Source: Alphaproteobacteria bacterium UBA2784
GTDB lineage: Bacteria; Pseudomonadota; Alphaproteobacteria; Micropepsales; Micropepsaceae
Direction: 5' to 3'
Assembly (NCBI GenBank): GCA_002352285.1
Contig: DEIC01000019.1
Location: forward strand, 131 to 5,966
Length of the DNA: 5,836 nucleotides
Made by a program: the position numbers and the translations under genes. Below, piece by piece: positions 1-5,543 of this stretch (positions are counted from its first letter, which is position 1; each line of letters begins with the position of its first letter). The notes under the pieces are model-generated. The model searched no databases and was not told where the DNA came from. It saw only the letters and a list, made by a program, of their open reading frames with translations.

Positions 1-2129
1 TGCGCGGGCCGCAGGGCACGCTGTTCGGGCGCAATACGTCGGCGGGCCTGATCAACGTCACAACCCGCGCGCCGGATTTTTTCACTGAAATTGATGCGGC
101 GCTGACGCTGGGCAGCTTCAACGAAGTGAGCCTTGAGGCGATGTTCAATGCGCCGATTTCAGATCGTGCGGCGTTCCGCATTGCCGCTGCGCGGCGCACA
201 CGCGACGGCTGGGCGGATGTGAATGCGGATGCGCCTTTTGGCCAGCGCGAGGGCCATGACCGCGACTATTACACAATGCGCGGCCAGCTTCTGGTTGAGT
301 TCTCGCCGGAAACATCGCTGCGTGTCATTGCCGATCACACCTATCGCAATGAAGAATGCTGCTATGCCGCCACACTGCGCGCGGGCGGGCCGGGGCGCGC
401 AGGCGGGTCGGCGCCGCATGTTGTCGTCAACAATCTGATCCTTGGCTTTACCGGCATGTCGGGCACGAACGAGATCGGCTCGCAGGAGGTCTATGCCAAC
501 CGCACCTATGACAACGAGATCACCGACAGCGGCCTTTCGGCAGAGCTGACATCCGACATTTTTGGCGGCACGCTGACATCCATCACCGCGTTCCGCGATT
601 GGGATTTTGCCAACGGCAATGACAATGATTTCTCGATGGCCGACATTCTGGGCACGCCGGATGGTGCGCAGGCCACCGAATTCAAGACCTTTACGCATGA
701 GATGCGTTTCAACCGCACCTTCGGGCGCGTTGATGTGCTGGCCGGGCTTTATTACGCCAATGAAACGCTTGACCGCCGTGCGGCAACGGGCGTGGGCGCG
801 GATCACGAGGCCTTCATCAGCCTCTACCGCTTTGGCGCAACGGCGCTTTCTCACCGCCAGTTGCTGAACACGCTCTATGGCCATTCGCTGGCGGTGCCGG
901 TGTCATCAGGCGGCGGCGGCACGCGCGATGTCTATGAGCAGGTGTCGCGCAATTTTGCGCTGTTCACCCATAACGTCATCAATGTCACGGATGCATTCGA
1001 GATCATACTGGGTCTGCGCTTCACGCGCGAAGAAAAGGAATTCCGCGGGAGTTATTCCACGTTCGGCAATGGCGGCTGCCTGACCGTCGAGAGCGTCTAT
1101 GGGCTTGATCCCGGTGCGCTCGCGCCTGCGCCTGAACGGCTGCTGGCGGCGCTCACCTGCCTGCCGTGGCAGCGCACGGCGCTTGATGGCCTCGATCACC
1201 GCCAGCACAAGGTTGAGAATGAGTGGTCGGGCATCGCCACACTCTCCTATGCGTTCAGCGATGATGTGTTCGGCTATGCGACTTTCTCGCGCGGCTACAA
1301 GGCAGGCGGCTTCAATCTTGATCGCGCCTTTACCGATCTGTCGGGGCCGGGTGGTGCGCCGCGCTCCATCGTCTCGGGGCCGGTGGGGGCGCAGACCGTG
1401 CGCGGTCCTGATACATCGTTTGCGCCGGAGATTGTCGATTCCTACGAGCTGGGCCTCAAGACCGAATGGTTTGACGGTGACTTGACCGCCAATGTCGCGC
1501 TCTTCTGGCAGAATTTTACCGACTTCCAGCTCAATACGTTCAACGGCATTTCCTTTGTCGTCACCTCTGTGCCGGAAGTGATTTCGCGCGGCGTCGAGAT
1601 TGATGCGGTGTGGCGCGCAACGGATGACCTCATCTTCACCGGCGGGCTCGCCTGGAACGACGCCAAGTATGGCGATGATCTGGGATCGCTGACCGACAAC
1701 ACAACGTTCCTGGGCCAGAACACCAATCTCTTCTTTCTGCCCGGCAGCCAGCTGACCTCCGCGCCCGAATGGACGCTGACGGGCTCTGCGACCTATGGCT
1801 GGGCAGTTTATGAGGGCTGGTCACTGCTCGCCTCAATTGACGGGCGCTGGGTTTCCGATTCTGTCACTGGCTCCAACCTTGATCCGGCCAAGACGCAGGA
1901 AGCGTTTGCACTTTTCAACGCGCGGCTGGGGCTTGAAACCGAAGACGGGCGCTTTGGCATCGAGGGCTTTGTCACGAACCTGTTTGACGAACGCTATCAG
2001 CAAATCGCGTTTGACAGTCCGCTGTTCGGCTCGGCGCCATCGGTCTCCAATCCCGCAGGCACTTCGCATTTGAGCGCGTTCCTTGGCGAACCGCGCATGT
2101 TCGGCGTGACAGGGCGGATGAGGTTTTGA
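1..2129 (+). CDS. TonB-dependent outer-membrane receptor, 5'-truncated by window edge
   Basis: The reading frame is open from the window edge (first full codon at position 3) to TGA at 2127-2129, giving 708 visible residues. The first residues, RGPQGTLFGRNTSAGLINV, are the characteristic end of the TonB-receptor plug domain. The rest has barrel features of the family: YATFSRGYKAGGFN near 1273-1316, ELGLKTEWFDG near 1446-1478, and the C-terminal VTNLFDERYQ block near 1970-2000. The chain ends in MRF; a terminal Phe is typical of outer-membrane beta-barrels and serves as the assembly signal. Such receptors import siderophores, vitamins, sugars or other large substrates using TonB-ExbBD energy; the substrate here cannot be read from sequence. 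Cysteines occur as a CC pair (357-362) and at 1077 and 1158, probably in surface loops. The N-terminal signal peptide and TonB box lie outside the window. An internal GTG at 126 is not the true start, because conserved plug sequence precedes it in frame. Confidence 0.95.
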   Translation, partial: RGPQGTLFGRNTSAGLINVTTRAPDFFTEIDAALTLGSFNEVSLEAMFNAPISDRAAFRIAAARRTRDGWADVNADAPFGQREGHDRDYYTMRGQLLVEFSPETSLRVIADHTYRNEECCYAATLRAGGPGRAGGSAPHVVVNNLILGFTGMSGTNEIGSQEVYANRTYDNEITDSGLSAELTSDIFGGTLTSITAFRDWDFANGNDNDFSMADILGTPDGAQATEFKTFTHEMRFNRTFGRVDVLAGLYYANETLDRRAATGVGADHEAFISLYRFGATALSHRQLLNTLYGHSLAVPVSSGGGGTRDVYEQVSRNFALFTHNVINVTDAFEIILGLRFTREEKEFRGSYSTFGNGGCLTVESVYGLDPGALAPAPERLLAALTCLPWQRTALDGLDHRQHKVENEWSGIATLSYAFSDDVFGYATFSRGYKAGGFNLDRAFTDLSGPGGAPRSIVSGPVGAQTVRGPDTSFAPEIVDSYELGLKTEWFDGDLTANVALFWQNFTDFQLNTFNGISFVVTSVPEVISRGVEIDAVWRATDDLIFTGGLAWNDAKYGDDLGSLTDNTTFLGQNTNLFFLPGSQLTSAPEWTLTGSATYGWAVYEGWSLLASIDGRWVSDSVTGSNLDPAKTQEAFALFNARLGLETEDGRFGIEGFVTNLFDERYQQIAFDSPLFGSAPSVSNPAGTSHLSAFLGEPRMFGVTGRMRF

Positions 2130-2154
2130 GGGAGTAATCGCTCTTCTTGCGCCT

Positions 2155-2214
2155 CCCCCGTTTTTGGGGGTGAGCGGAGCGCAAGGATTTGCGTCTTCGC
2201 AAATCGGTGGGGGG
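2155..2214 (+). repeat. Palindromic repeat copy A (two-hairpin unit)
   Basis: This is the first copy of a repeat seen four times in this gap. It starts with a small hairpin (CCCCC 2155-2159, GGGGG 2166-2170). The conserved block GGGGTGAGCGGAGCGCAAGG (2167-2186) follows. Next comes a perfect hairpin with stem GATTTGCG (2186-2193) and CGCAAATC (2198-2205) closed by a TCTT loop, and the unit ends in CGGTGGGG (2205-2212). It lies 25 nt after the receptor stop codon. It could influence receptor mRNA 3'-end stability, but there is no T-run to make it a standard terminator. Confidence 0.8.
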
Positions 2215-2247
2215 CACCATCGACGAATGCAATACAGCGTCCCGCAA

Positions 2248-2307
2248 CCCCACCGGACTTGAGTTTCGCTAGCCGCTCACTCAAGTCCCTTGCGCTCCGC
2301 TCACCCC
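2248..2307 (-). repeat. Palindromic repeat copy B (inverted relative to A)
   Basis: Read on the minus strand, this copy has the same 20-nt block as copy A without a mismatch (2288-2307), and the same closing CGGTGGGG (2248-2255). Its stem is quite different: GGACTTGAGT (2255-2264) pairs with ACTCAAGTCC (2279-2288) around a 14-nt loop, instead of the TCTT tetraloop in A, C and D. It lacks the first small hairpin. A and B face each other across 33 nt and together form an imperfect inverted repeat of about 140 bp. Confidence 0.8.
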
Positions 2308-2375
2308 TTTTATCAAACTATCGTATGCACACATCTCTTGGGGGCCATGATTTGCCTGGACTTTTTCCGCCTCCG

Positions 2376-2439
2376 CCCGCGCTCTTTGGCGCGGGGGTGA
2401 GCGAAGCGCAAGGCGATGCTCTTGCATCGCGGGTGGGGG
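2376..2439 (+). repeat. Palindromic repeat copy C (two-hairpin unit)
   Basis: Same orientation and organisation as copy A. The first hairpin is CCCGCGC (2376-2382) with GCGCGGG (2389-2395). The conserved block follows with one change from copy A (GAGCGAAGCGCAAGG, ending at 2413). The second hairpin has stem GCGATGC (2413-2419) and GCATCGC (2424-2430) around a TCTT loop, and the closing sequence is GGGTGGGGG (2431-2439). Both stems differ in sequence from those of copy A, yet both remain fully paired. Confidence 0.8.
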
Positions 2440-2458
2440 AAATTGGCGGAAAACAGGG

Positions 2459-2516
2459 CCCCCACCCGGATCGCAAGAGCGATCCGACCTCCCCCGCAAT
2501 GAATTGCGGAGGAGGT
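2459..2516 (-). repeat. Palindromic repeat copy D (inverted relative to C, variant flank)
   Basis: On the minus strand the order is a first hairpin, a second hairpin, then CGGGTGGGGG (2459-2468), which exactly matches the end of copy C. The second hairpin pairs CGGATCGC (2467-2474) with GCGATCCG (2479-2486) around a loop that reads TCTT on the minus strand, as in A and C. The first hairpin is long: ACCTCC (2487-2492) and CCGCAA (2494-2499) pair with TTGCGG (2504-2509) and GGAGGT (2511-2516), with one C-A mismatch. The GAGCGGAGCGCAAGG block is absent, so D is a diverged or mosaic member. Confidence 0.7.
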
Positions 2517-2544
2517 GGAAGCAAGATGTGTGAATCCGAGAGCC

Positions 2545-2568
2545 TTTCATCAAAGGGGAGGCGCAAGG
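2545..2568 (+). repeat. Probable remnant of the palindromic repeat (copy E)
   Basis: The sequence TTTCATCAAAGGGG then AGGCGCAAGG resembles the minus-strand start of copy B (TTTGATAAAAGGGG then TGAGCGGAGCGCAAGG) with about six bases deleted. The hairpin and closing GGTGGGG are missing. A short hairpin, CCTTT (2543-2547) with AAAGG (2552-2556), overlaps it. The piece lies about 21 nt beyond the infC stop codon. It is short enough that chance similarity is possible. Confidence 0.4.
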
Positions 2569-2589
2569 CTGTAGAGAAAGCGCAGCGCG

Positions 2590-3141
2590 TTATTTCGGCG
2601 CCATCACCATCTGCATCTGCTTGCCTTCAAGGCGGGCTTCCTGCTCGACCTTGGCCACCGGCTCCAGCTCTTTCCTGATGCGCTCGATCAGCTCATAGCC
2701 CAGATGCTGGTGCTGCATTTCGCGGCCGCGGAAGCGCAGCGTGAACTTCACCTTGTCGCCCTCCTCGAAAAAGCGGCGGGCGGCGCGCAGCTTCACTTCG
2801 TAATCATGCTCGTCGATCATGGGCCGCATCTTCAGCTCCTTGATCTCGATGATTTTCTGGTTCTTGCGCGCTTCGGCAGCCTTCTTCTGCTGCTCGTATT
2901 TGAACTTGCCATAGTCCATGAGGCGGCAGACGGGAGGTTTCGCCTGCGGCGCCACCTCAACCAGATCATAGCCTTCCTCATCGGCGAGTTTCAGGGCCTC
3001 GGCCCTTGTCATCTGGCCGCGCTTTTCGCCCGCGTCATCAATGACGAGGACTTCCCAGGCGGTGATTTCTTCATTGACGCGCGGCCCGTCTTCATCGCGT
3101 TCGCGCTTGGGCGGCGGGGCGGCACTGGCTGGTCTGCGAAT
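2590..3141 (-). CDS. infC: Translation initiation factor IF-3, AUU start
   Basis: IF-3 binds the 30S subunit, prevents premature 50S joining and proofreads the initiator tRNA and start codon. The 183-residue product matches the usual length (E. coli 180). The N domain carries DGPRVNEEI (residues 18-26) and DLVEVAPQAKPPVCRLMDYG (59-78). A lysine-rich linker follows, and the C domain has KELKMRP (101-107), DYEVKLRAARRF (113-124), KFTLRFRGREM (132-142) and a C-terminal QMVMAPK. The first in-frame ATG (3010-3012) would remove 43 residues including DGPRVNEEI. Upstream of it the frame has no ATG, GTG or TTG before a TAA at 3148-3150. The only well-placed start is ATT at 3139-3141, nine nt after a GGAG, giving an N-terminus (M)RRPASAAPPP. 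AUU initiation of infC is established in E. coli, where it provides autoregulation. The gene lies downstream of thrS; rpmI and rplT do not follow it here. Confidence 0.95.
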   Translation of the reverse strand: MRRPASAAPPPKRERDEDGPRVNEEITAWEVLVIDDAGEKRGQMTRAEALKLADEEGYDLVEVAPQAKPPVCRLMDYGKFKYEQQKKAAEARKNQKIIEIKELKMRPMIDEHDYEVKLRAARRFFEEGDKVKFTLRFRGREMQHQHLGYELIERIRKELEPVAKVEQEARLEGKQMQMVMAPK

Positions 3142-3150
3142 GGTCTTTTA

Positions 3151-3154
3151 CTCC
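3151..3154 (-). promoter_or_regulatory. Ribosome binding site fixing the infC ATT start
   Basis: On the minus strand GGAG (3154 to 3151) lies nine nt before the ATT at 3141, a normal spacing. The intervening bases include an in-frame TAA (3150-3148), so initiation cannot lie further upstream in this frame. GGAG overlaps a two-codon frame, ATG GAG TAA (3156-3148). A small hairpin, GCGCG/CGCGC with a 4-nt loop (3168-3181), sits 13 nt upstream of the GGAG. Confidence 0.75.
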
Positions 3155-3188
3155 ATGAAATGGACAGGCGCGGCCACGCGCGGATGCG

Positions 3189-3219
3189 CCCTGACGCCCC
3201 TTGCGCCCGCAACGCCCCC
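3189..3219 (-). promoter_or_regulatory. Potential G-quadruplex in the infC leader
   Basis: On the minus (transcribed) strand four G-tracts occur in order: GGGGG (3219-3215), GGG (3208-3206), GGGG (3200-3197) and GGG (3191-3189). Loops are 6, 5 and 5 nt, which fits the standard pattern of four runs of three or more G with loops up to seven. It ends 34 nt before the GGAG of infC. Competing duplexes exist, such as TTGC-GGGC-GCAA inside it and CCCC-GAT-GGGG at its 5' edge. The region is very GC-rich, so chance occurrence is a real alternative. Confidence 0.35.
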
Positions 3220-3289
3220 ATCGGGGACCCAAGCGGAACACGAAGACATCAAGAGGCAATCCGGTTTGGCAAGGCTTTGTCCGTGGTTG

Positions 3290-3316
3290 AAAGGGGGCGG
3301 CGCCCGCCCGTCCTTT
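3290..3316. other. Strong hairpin in the thrS-infC spacer
   Basis: AAAGG (3290-3294) and GGGCGG (3295-3300) pair with CCGCCC (3304-3309) and CCTTT (3312-3316), giving an 11-bp stem with a 3-nt loop and a two-base bulge. No T-run follows in either direction, so it is not a typical terminator. If the candidate promoter just upstream is used, this hairpin would form at the very 5' end of the infC transcript and could protect it from decay. Confidence 0.5.
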
Positions 3317-3324
3317 ATGCGGCC

Positions 3325-3352
3325 AAAATACAGGGGATGCGGGCGCAATCAA
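3325..3352 (-). promoter_or_regulatory. Candidate infC promoter
   Basis: On the minus strand TTGATT (3352-3347) is followed after 16 nt by TATTTT (3330-3325). Each hexamer matches four of six bases of the sigma-70 type consensus. Transcription would begin near 3318 and give an infC leader of roughly 175 nt. The same bases can be read as the hairpin and T-rich tail of a terminator for thrS, so the call is tentative. Confidence 0.3.
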
Positions 3353-3359
3353 GCCCCTG
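3331..3359 (-). terminator. Second hairpin after thrS with short T-rich tail
   Basis: On the minus strand CAGGGG (3359-3354) pairs with CCCCTG (3336-3331). The interior can also pair (AT-GC with GC-AT around a GCCC loop). The stem is followed directly by TATTTTGG. This resembles a weak intrinsic terminator about 70 nt after the thrS stop, but the T tract is short and interrupted, and it overlaps the candidate infC promoter. Confidence 0.3.
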
Positions 3360-3378
3360 AAAGAGTCACAAACCGATT

Positions 3379-3404
3379 GGGGCCGGACTGTTGCGCCCGG
3401 CCCC
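3379..3404 (-). terminator. GC-rich hairpin just downstream of thrS, terminator-like
   Basis: GGGGCCGG (3379-3386) and CCGGCCCC (3397-3404) form a perfect 8-bp GC stem with a 10-nt loop. It begins 22 nt after the thrS stop codon on the minus strand. The downstream sequence, AATCGGTTTGTG, has only a three-T run. It could attenuate or end thrS transcription or protect its 3' end; classical intrinsic termination would be weak. Confidence 0.45.
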
Positions 3405-3426
3405 TTTCGCTTGTCAGTACCAGAGC

Positions 3427-5367
3427 TTAACGCAGGTCAGGCGGGGTTGCTTCTTTGGCCAGAAGCGCAATCGCGTCACCCAGTTTCAGCGTTTCCTGCT
3501 TTTCGACGCCCAGACGGCGGATCGTGACTGTGCCCTCTTCCGCCTCGCGCTTGCCCGCCACCAGCATTACCGGCACCTTGGCCAGCGAGTGTTCGCGGAT
3601 CTTGTAGTTGATCTTCTCGTTGCGCGTATCGGCCTCGACCCGCAAACCGGCCAGACGCAGCTGGCGGCGCACCTCGCCTGCATAGTCATCGGCATCGGAA
3701 ACAATGGTTGCGACCACCGCCTGCACGGGCGCGAGCCAGAGCGGGAATTTTCCCGCGTAATGCTCGATCACCACGCCGATGAAACGCTCCATTGAGCCGA
3801 GCACGGCGCGATGCAGCATCGCCGGGCGCTTGCGGCTGCCATCCTCGGCGACATATTCGGCGTCAAAACGGTCGGGCAGGTTGAAATCCACCTGCACCGT
3901 GCCGCATTGCCAACCGCGGCCGATGGCATCGAACAAAGTGAACTCCAGCTTGGGGCCATAGAAGGCGCCCTCGCCCGGATTCATGTCGTAAGGAATCGAC
4001 AGGCGCTTGCAGGCCTCTGCCAGATCGGCTTCCGCCTTGTCCCAGATCGCATCCGAGCCGATGCGCTCGTCCGGCCGCGTTGAGAGCTTGACCTTCACAT
4101 CGTCAAAGCCCAGCTCGCGATAGGTTTCAAAAATGAGTTCCGAGGCCTTGATCGCCTCGTCCACCATCCTGTGGGGCTCGCAGAAGATGTGCGCGTCATC
4201 CTGCGTGAAGCCGCGCACACGCATGATGCCTGAAAGCGCGCCCGACGGCTCGTAACGGTGGCAGGCGCCAAACTCCGCCATGCGGATCGGCAGATCGCGA
4301 TAGGATTTGAGGCCCTGATTGAAAATCTGCACATGGCCGGGGCAGTTCATCGGCTTGATGGCGAGCGTTTTCTTCTCGTCTTCCACCTCGGCGATGAACA
4401 TGTTGGCGCGGTACTTCGCCCAATGGCCCGAACGCTCCCACAGGGTGCGGTCAAGCAGCATCGGCGTTTTGACTTCCACATAGCCGCGCGCGTCGATCTT
4501 GCGGCGGATGTAGTTTTCCAGCGTGCGGTAAAGCGCATGGCCCTTGGGATGCCAGAAGACCTGACCCACCGCCTCTTCCTGAATGTGGAAGAGGTCCATC
4601 TCTTTGCCGAGGCGGCGATGGTCGCGCTTTTCGGCTTCTTCAAGGCGGTGAAGATGGGCAGCCAGCTCCTTCTCATCGCGCCAGGCGGTGCCATAGATGC
4701 GCTGGAGCTGCTGGTTCTTTGAATCACCACGCCAATAGGCGCCTGCGACCTTCATCAGCTTGAAGGCCGTGCCGATCTTGCCCGTGCTCATCAAATGGGG
4801 GCCGCGGCACAGATCATGCCAGTCGCCATGCCAGTAGATCTTGATCGCCTCGCTTTCGGGCAGATCAGCAATGATCTCGGCCTTGAAGCTTTCGCCCATC
4901 GCCTTGAAATGCGCGATGGCCTTGTCACGCGGCCACACCTCGCGGCGCGTGGCGGCGTCGCGGGCGACAATCTCTTTCATGCGCGCTTCGATGCGCGGCA
5001 GATCGTCGGGCGTAAACGGCTCGTTGCGCGCGAAGTCGTAGAAGAAGCCGTCTTCGATCACCGGGCCAATCGTTACCTGCGTGCCGGGAAAAAGCTCCTG
5101 CACTGCCATGGCCAGGAGATGCGCGCAATCGTGACGGATGAGTTCAAGCGCATCCGCATCTTTTCGCGTCACAATTGACAGTGTCGCATCCGCTTCGATG
5201 GGCAGATCAAGATCGGCCAGCGCGCCATTGATGCGCGCGGCCAAAGCGGCCTTGGCGAGGCCCGGCCCGATGCTGGCGGCGATGGAGGCTGGCGTCGTGC
5301 CACGCGTCACCACCCGCACTGCCCCATCGGGCAAGGTGACACGGATGGAATTGTCTGACGCGTTCAC
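3427..5367 (-). CDS. thrS: Threonyl-tRNA synthetase
   Basis: This class II synthetase charges tRNA-Thr with threonine in the cytoplasm. The 646-residue product is full length (E. coli 642) and has all expected parts. A TGS domain occupies about residues 5-67. The editing domain follows with H79-x3-H83 (HDCAH) and C187/H191 (CRGPH), the residues that clear mischarged Ser-tRNA-Thr. The catalytic core contains NCPGHVQIFNQGLKSYRDLP (341-360), motif 2 with CHRYEPSG (369-376), RVRGFTQDDAHIF (383-395) and motif 3 LHRAVLGSMERFIG (518-531). The zinc ligands C342, H393 and H519 are present. The C-terminal anticodon-binding domain runs from about 545, including RNEKINYKIREHSLAKVPVM. The start is GTG (5367-5365), preceded by AAGGAG at a 9-nt spacing. 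The gene lies upstream of infC on the same strand, 285 nt apart, and is divergent from the secreted protein gene at 5544. No tRNA-like operator resembling that of E. coli thrS was recognised in its short leader. Confidence 0.98.
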   Translation of the reverse strand: MNASDNSIRVTLPDGAVRVVTRGTTPASIAASIGPGLAKAALAARINGALADLDLPIEADATLSIVTRKDADALELIRHDCAHLLAMAVQELFPGTQVTIGPVIEDGFFYDFARNEPFTPDDLPRIEARMKEIVARDAATRREVWPRDKAIAHFKAMGESFKAEIIADLPESEAIKIYWHGDWHDLCRGPHLMSTGKIGTAFKLMKVAGAYWRGDSKNQQLQRIYGTAWRDEKELAAHLHRLEEAEKRDHRRLGKEMDLFHIQEEAVGQVFWHPKGHALYRTLENYIRRKIDARGYVEVKTPMLLDRTLWERSGHWAKYRANMFIAEVEDEKKTLAIKPMNCPGHVQIFNQGLKSYRDLPIRMAEFGACHRYEPSGALSGIMRVRGFTQDDAHIFCEPHRMVDEAIKASELIFETYRELGFDDVKVKLSTRPDERIGSDAIWDKAEADLAEACKRLSIPYDMNPGEGAFYGPKLEFTLFDAIGRGWQCGTVQVDFNLPDRFDAEYVAEDGSRKRPAMLHRAVLGSMERFIGVVIEHYAGKFPLWLAPVQAVVATIVSDADDYAGEVRRQLRLAGLRVEADTRNEKINYKIREHSLAKVPVMLVAGKREAEEGTVTIRRLGVEKQETLKLGDAIALLAKEATPPDLR

Positions 5368-5376
5368 GGCACGTAA

Positions 5377-5382
5377 CTCCTT
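5377..5382 (-). promoter_or_regulatory. thrS ribosome binding site supporting the GTG start
   Basis: AAGGAG (5382 to 5377 on the minus strand) lies nine nt before the GTG at 5367. It is a near-perfect Shine-Dalgarno sequence. No in-frame ATG gives a comparable match, so the GTG start is favoured. Confidence 0.75.
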
Positions 5383-5422
5383 GAATTTGTTCGCAAGGCG
5401 TCATTGCCCGGCGAGGGGGCGG

Positions 5423-5452
5423 ACAATCGCGCATGGCAGCCTGTCGCGTCAA
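5423..5452 (-). promoter_or_regulatory. Candidate thrS promoter
   Basis: On the minus strand TTGACG (5452-5447) matches the -35 consensus at five of six positions. A weak -10 element, GATTGT (5428-5423), follows after 18 nt. The leader would be about 50 nt. The -10 match is poor (three of six), so only the -35 is persuasive. Confidence 0.35.
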
Positions 5453-5453
5453 G

Positions 5454-5464
5454 TTTCCGGGAAA
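5454..5464. promoter_or_regulatory. Short palindrome beside the thrS -35 (possible operator)
   Basis: TTTCCGGGAAA is a perfect 5-1-5 palindrome that abuts the candidate thrS -35 in the divergent intergenic region. It could bind a dimeric regulator of either flanking gene. It is short and a single copy, so it may be chance. Confidence 0.2.
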
Positions 5465-5543
5465 TCCGTGATGACGAAAAGTCGCGCAGAAAGGTGTAGA
5501 TTGCGCTGCCGCCTCTACGGGCGAGCCATCGGGGGAGTGCGCC

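Larger units (their letters stand above)
2130..2589. other. Gene-free gap between convergent genes, filled with repeats
   Basis: This 460-nt stretch separates the end of the receptor gene (+) from the end of infC (-). No credible coding sequence was found: open frames across it read through the palindromes and show no protein-family resemblance. No hairpin here is followed by a clear T-run in either direction, so no standard terminator is called for either gene. The repeat hairpins may be what ends or protects the two converging transcripts, but that is inference. Confidence 0.7.

Noticed and set aside
159..884. A 241-residue open frame on the minus strand inside the receptor gene
   Set aside because: It is antisense to conserved TonB-receptor sequence, with no family resemblance; long antisense frames are common in GC-rich DNA.
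2155..2516. CRISPR array
   Set aside because: Units alternate in orientation, are not evenly spaced, and their variable parts are self-complementary stems rather than spacers; no cas gene is nearby.
2259..2678. A 139-residue plus-strand frame across the repeat cluster
   Set aside because: It reads through palindromic repeats and into the antisense of infC; no coding character.
3148..3348. A 66-residue minus-strand frame ending just before infC, a possible leader peptide
   Set aside because: The composition looks like translated GC-rich non-coding DNA and no good ribosome binding site was evident. Only its final ATG GAG TAA is kept as an observation.
2704..3360. A 218-residue open frame on the plus strand over infC
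   Set aside because: It is antisense to conserved IF-3 codons and continues into the hairpin-rich spacer; no recognisable motif.
5474..5502. A plus-strand promoter for the secreted protein (TAGATT at 5497-5502)
   Set aside because: No acceptable -35 lies at 16-18 nt spacing; the nearest TGACG-like element is 20 nt away.
5368..5543. tRNA-like operator or T-box controlling thrS
   Set aside because: The probable leader is only about 50 nt and shows no tRNA-like arms or T-box core sequence.
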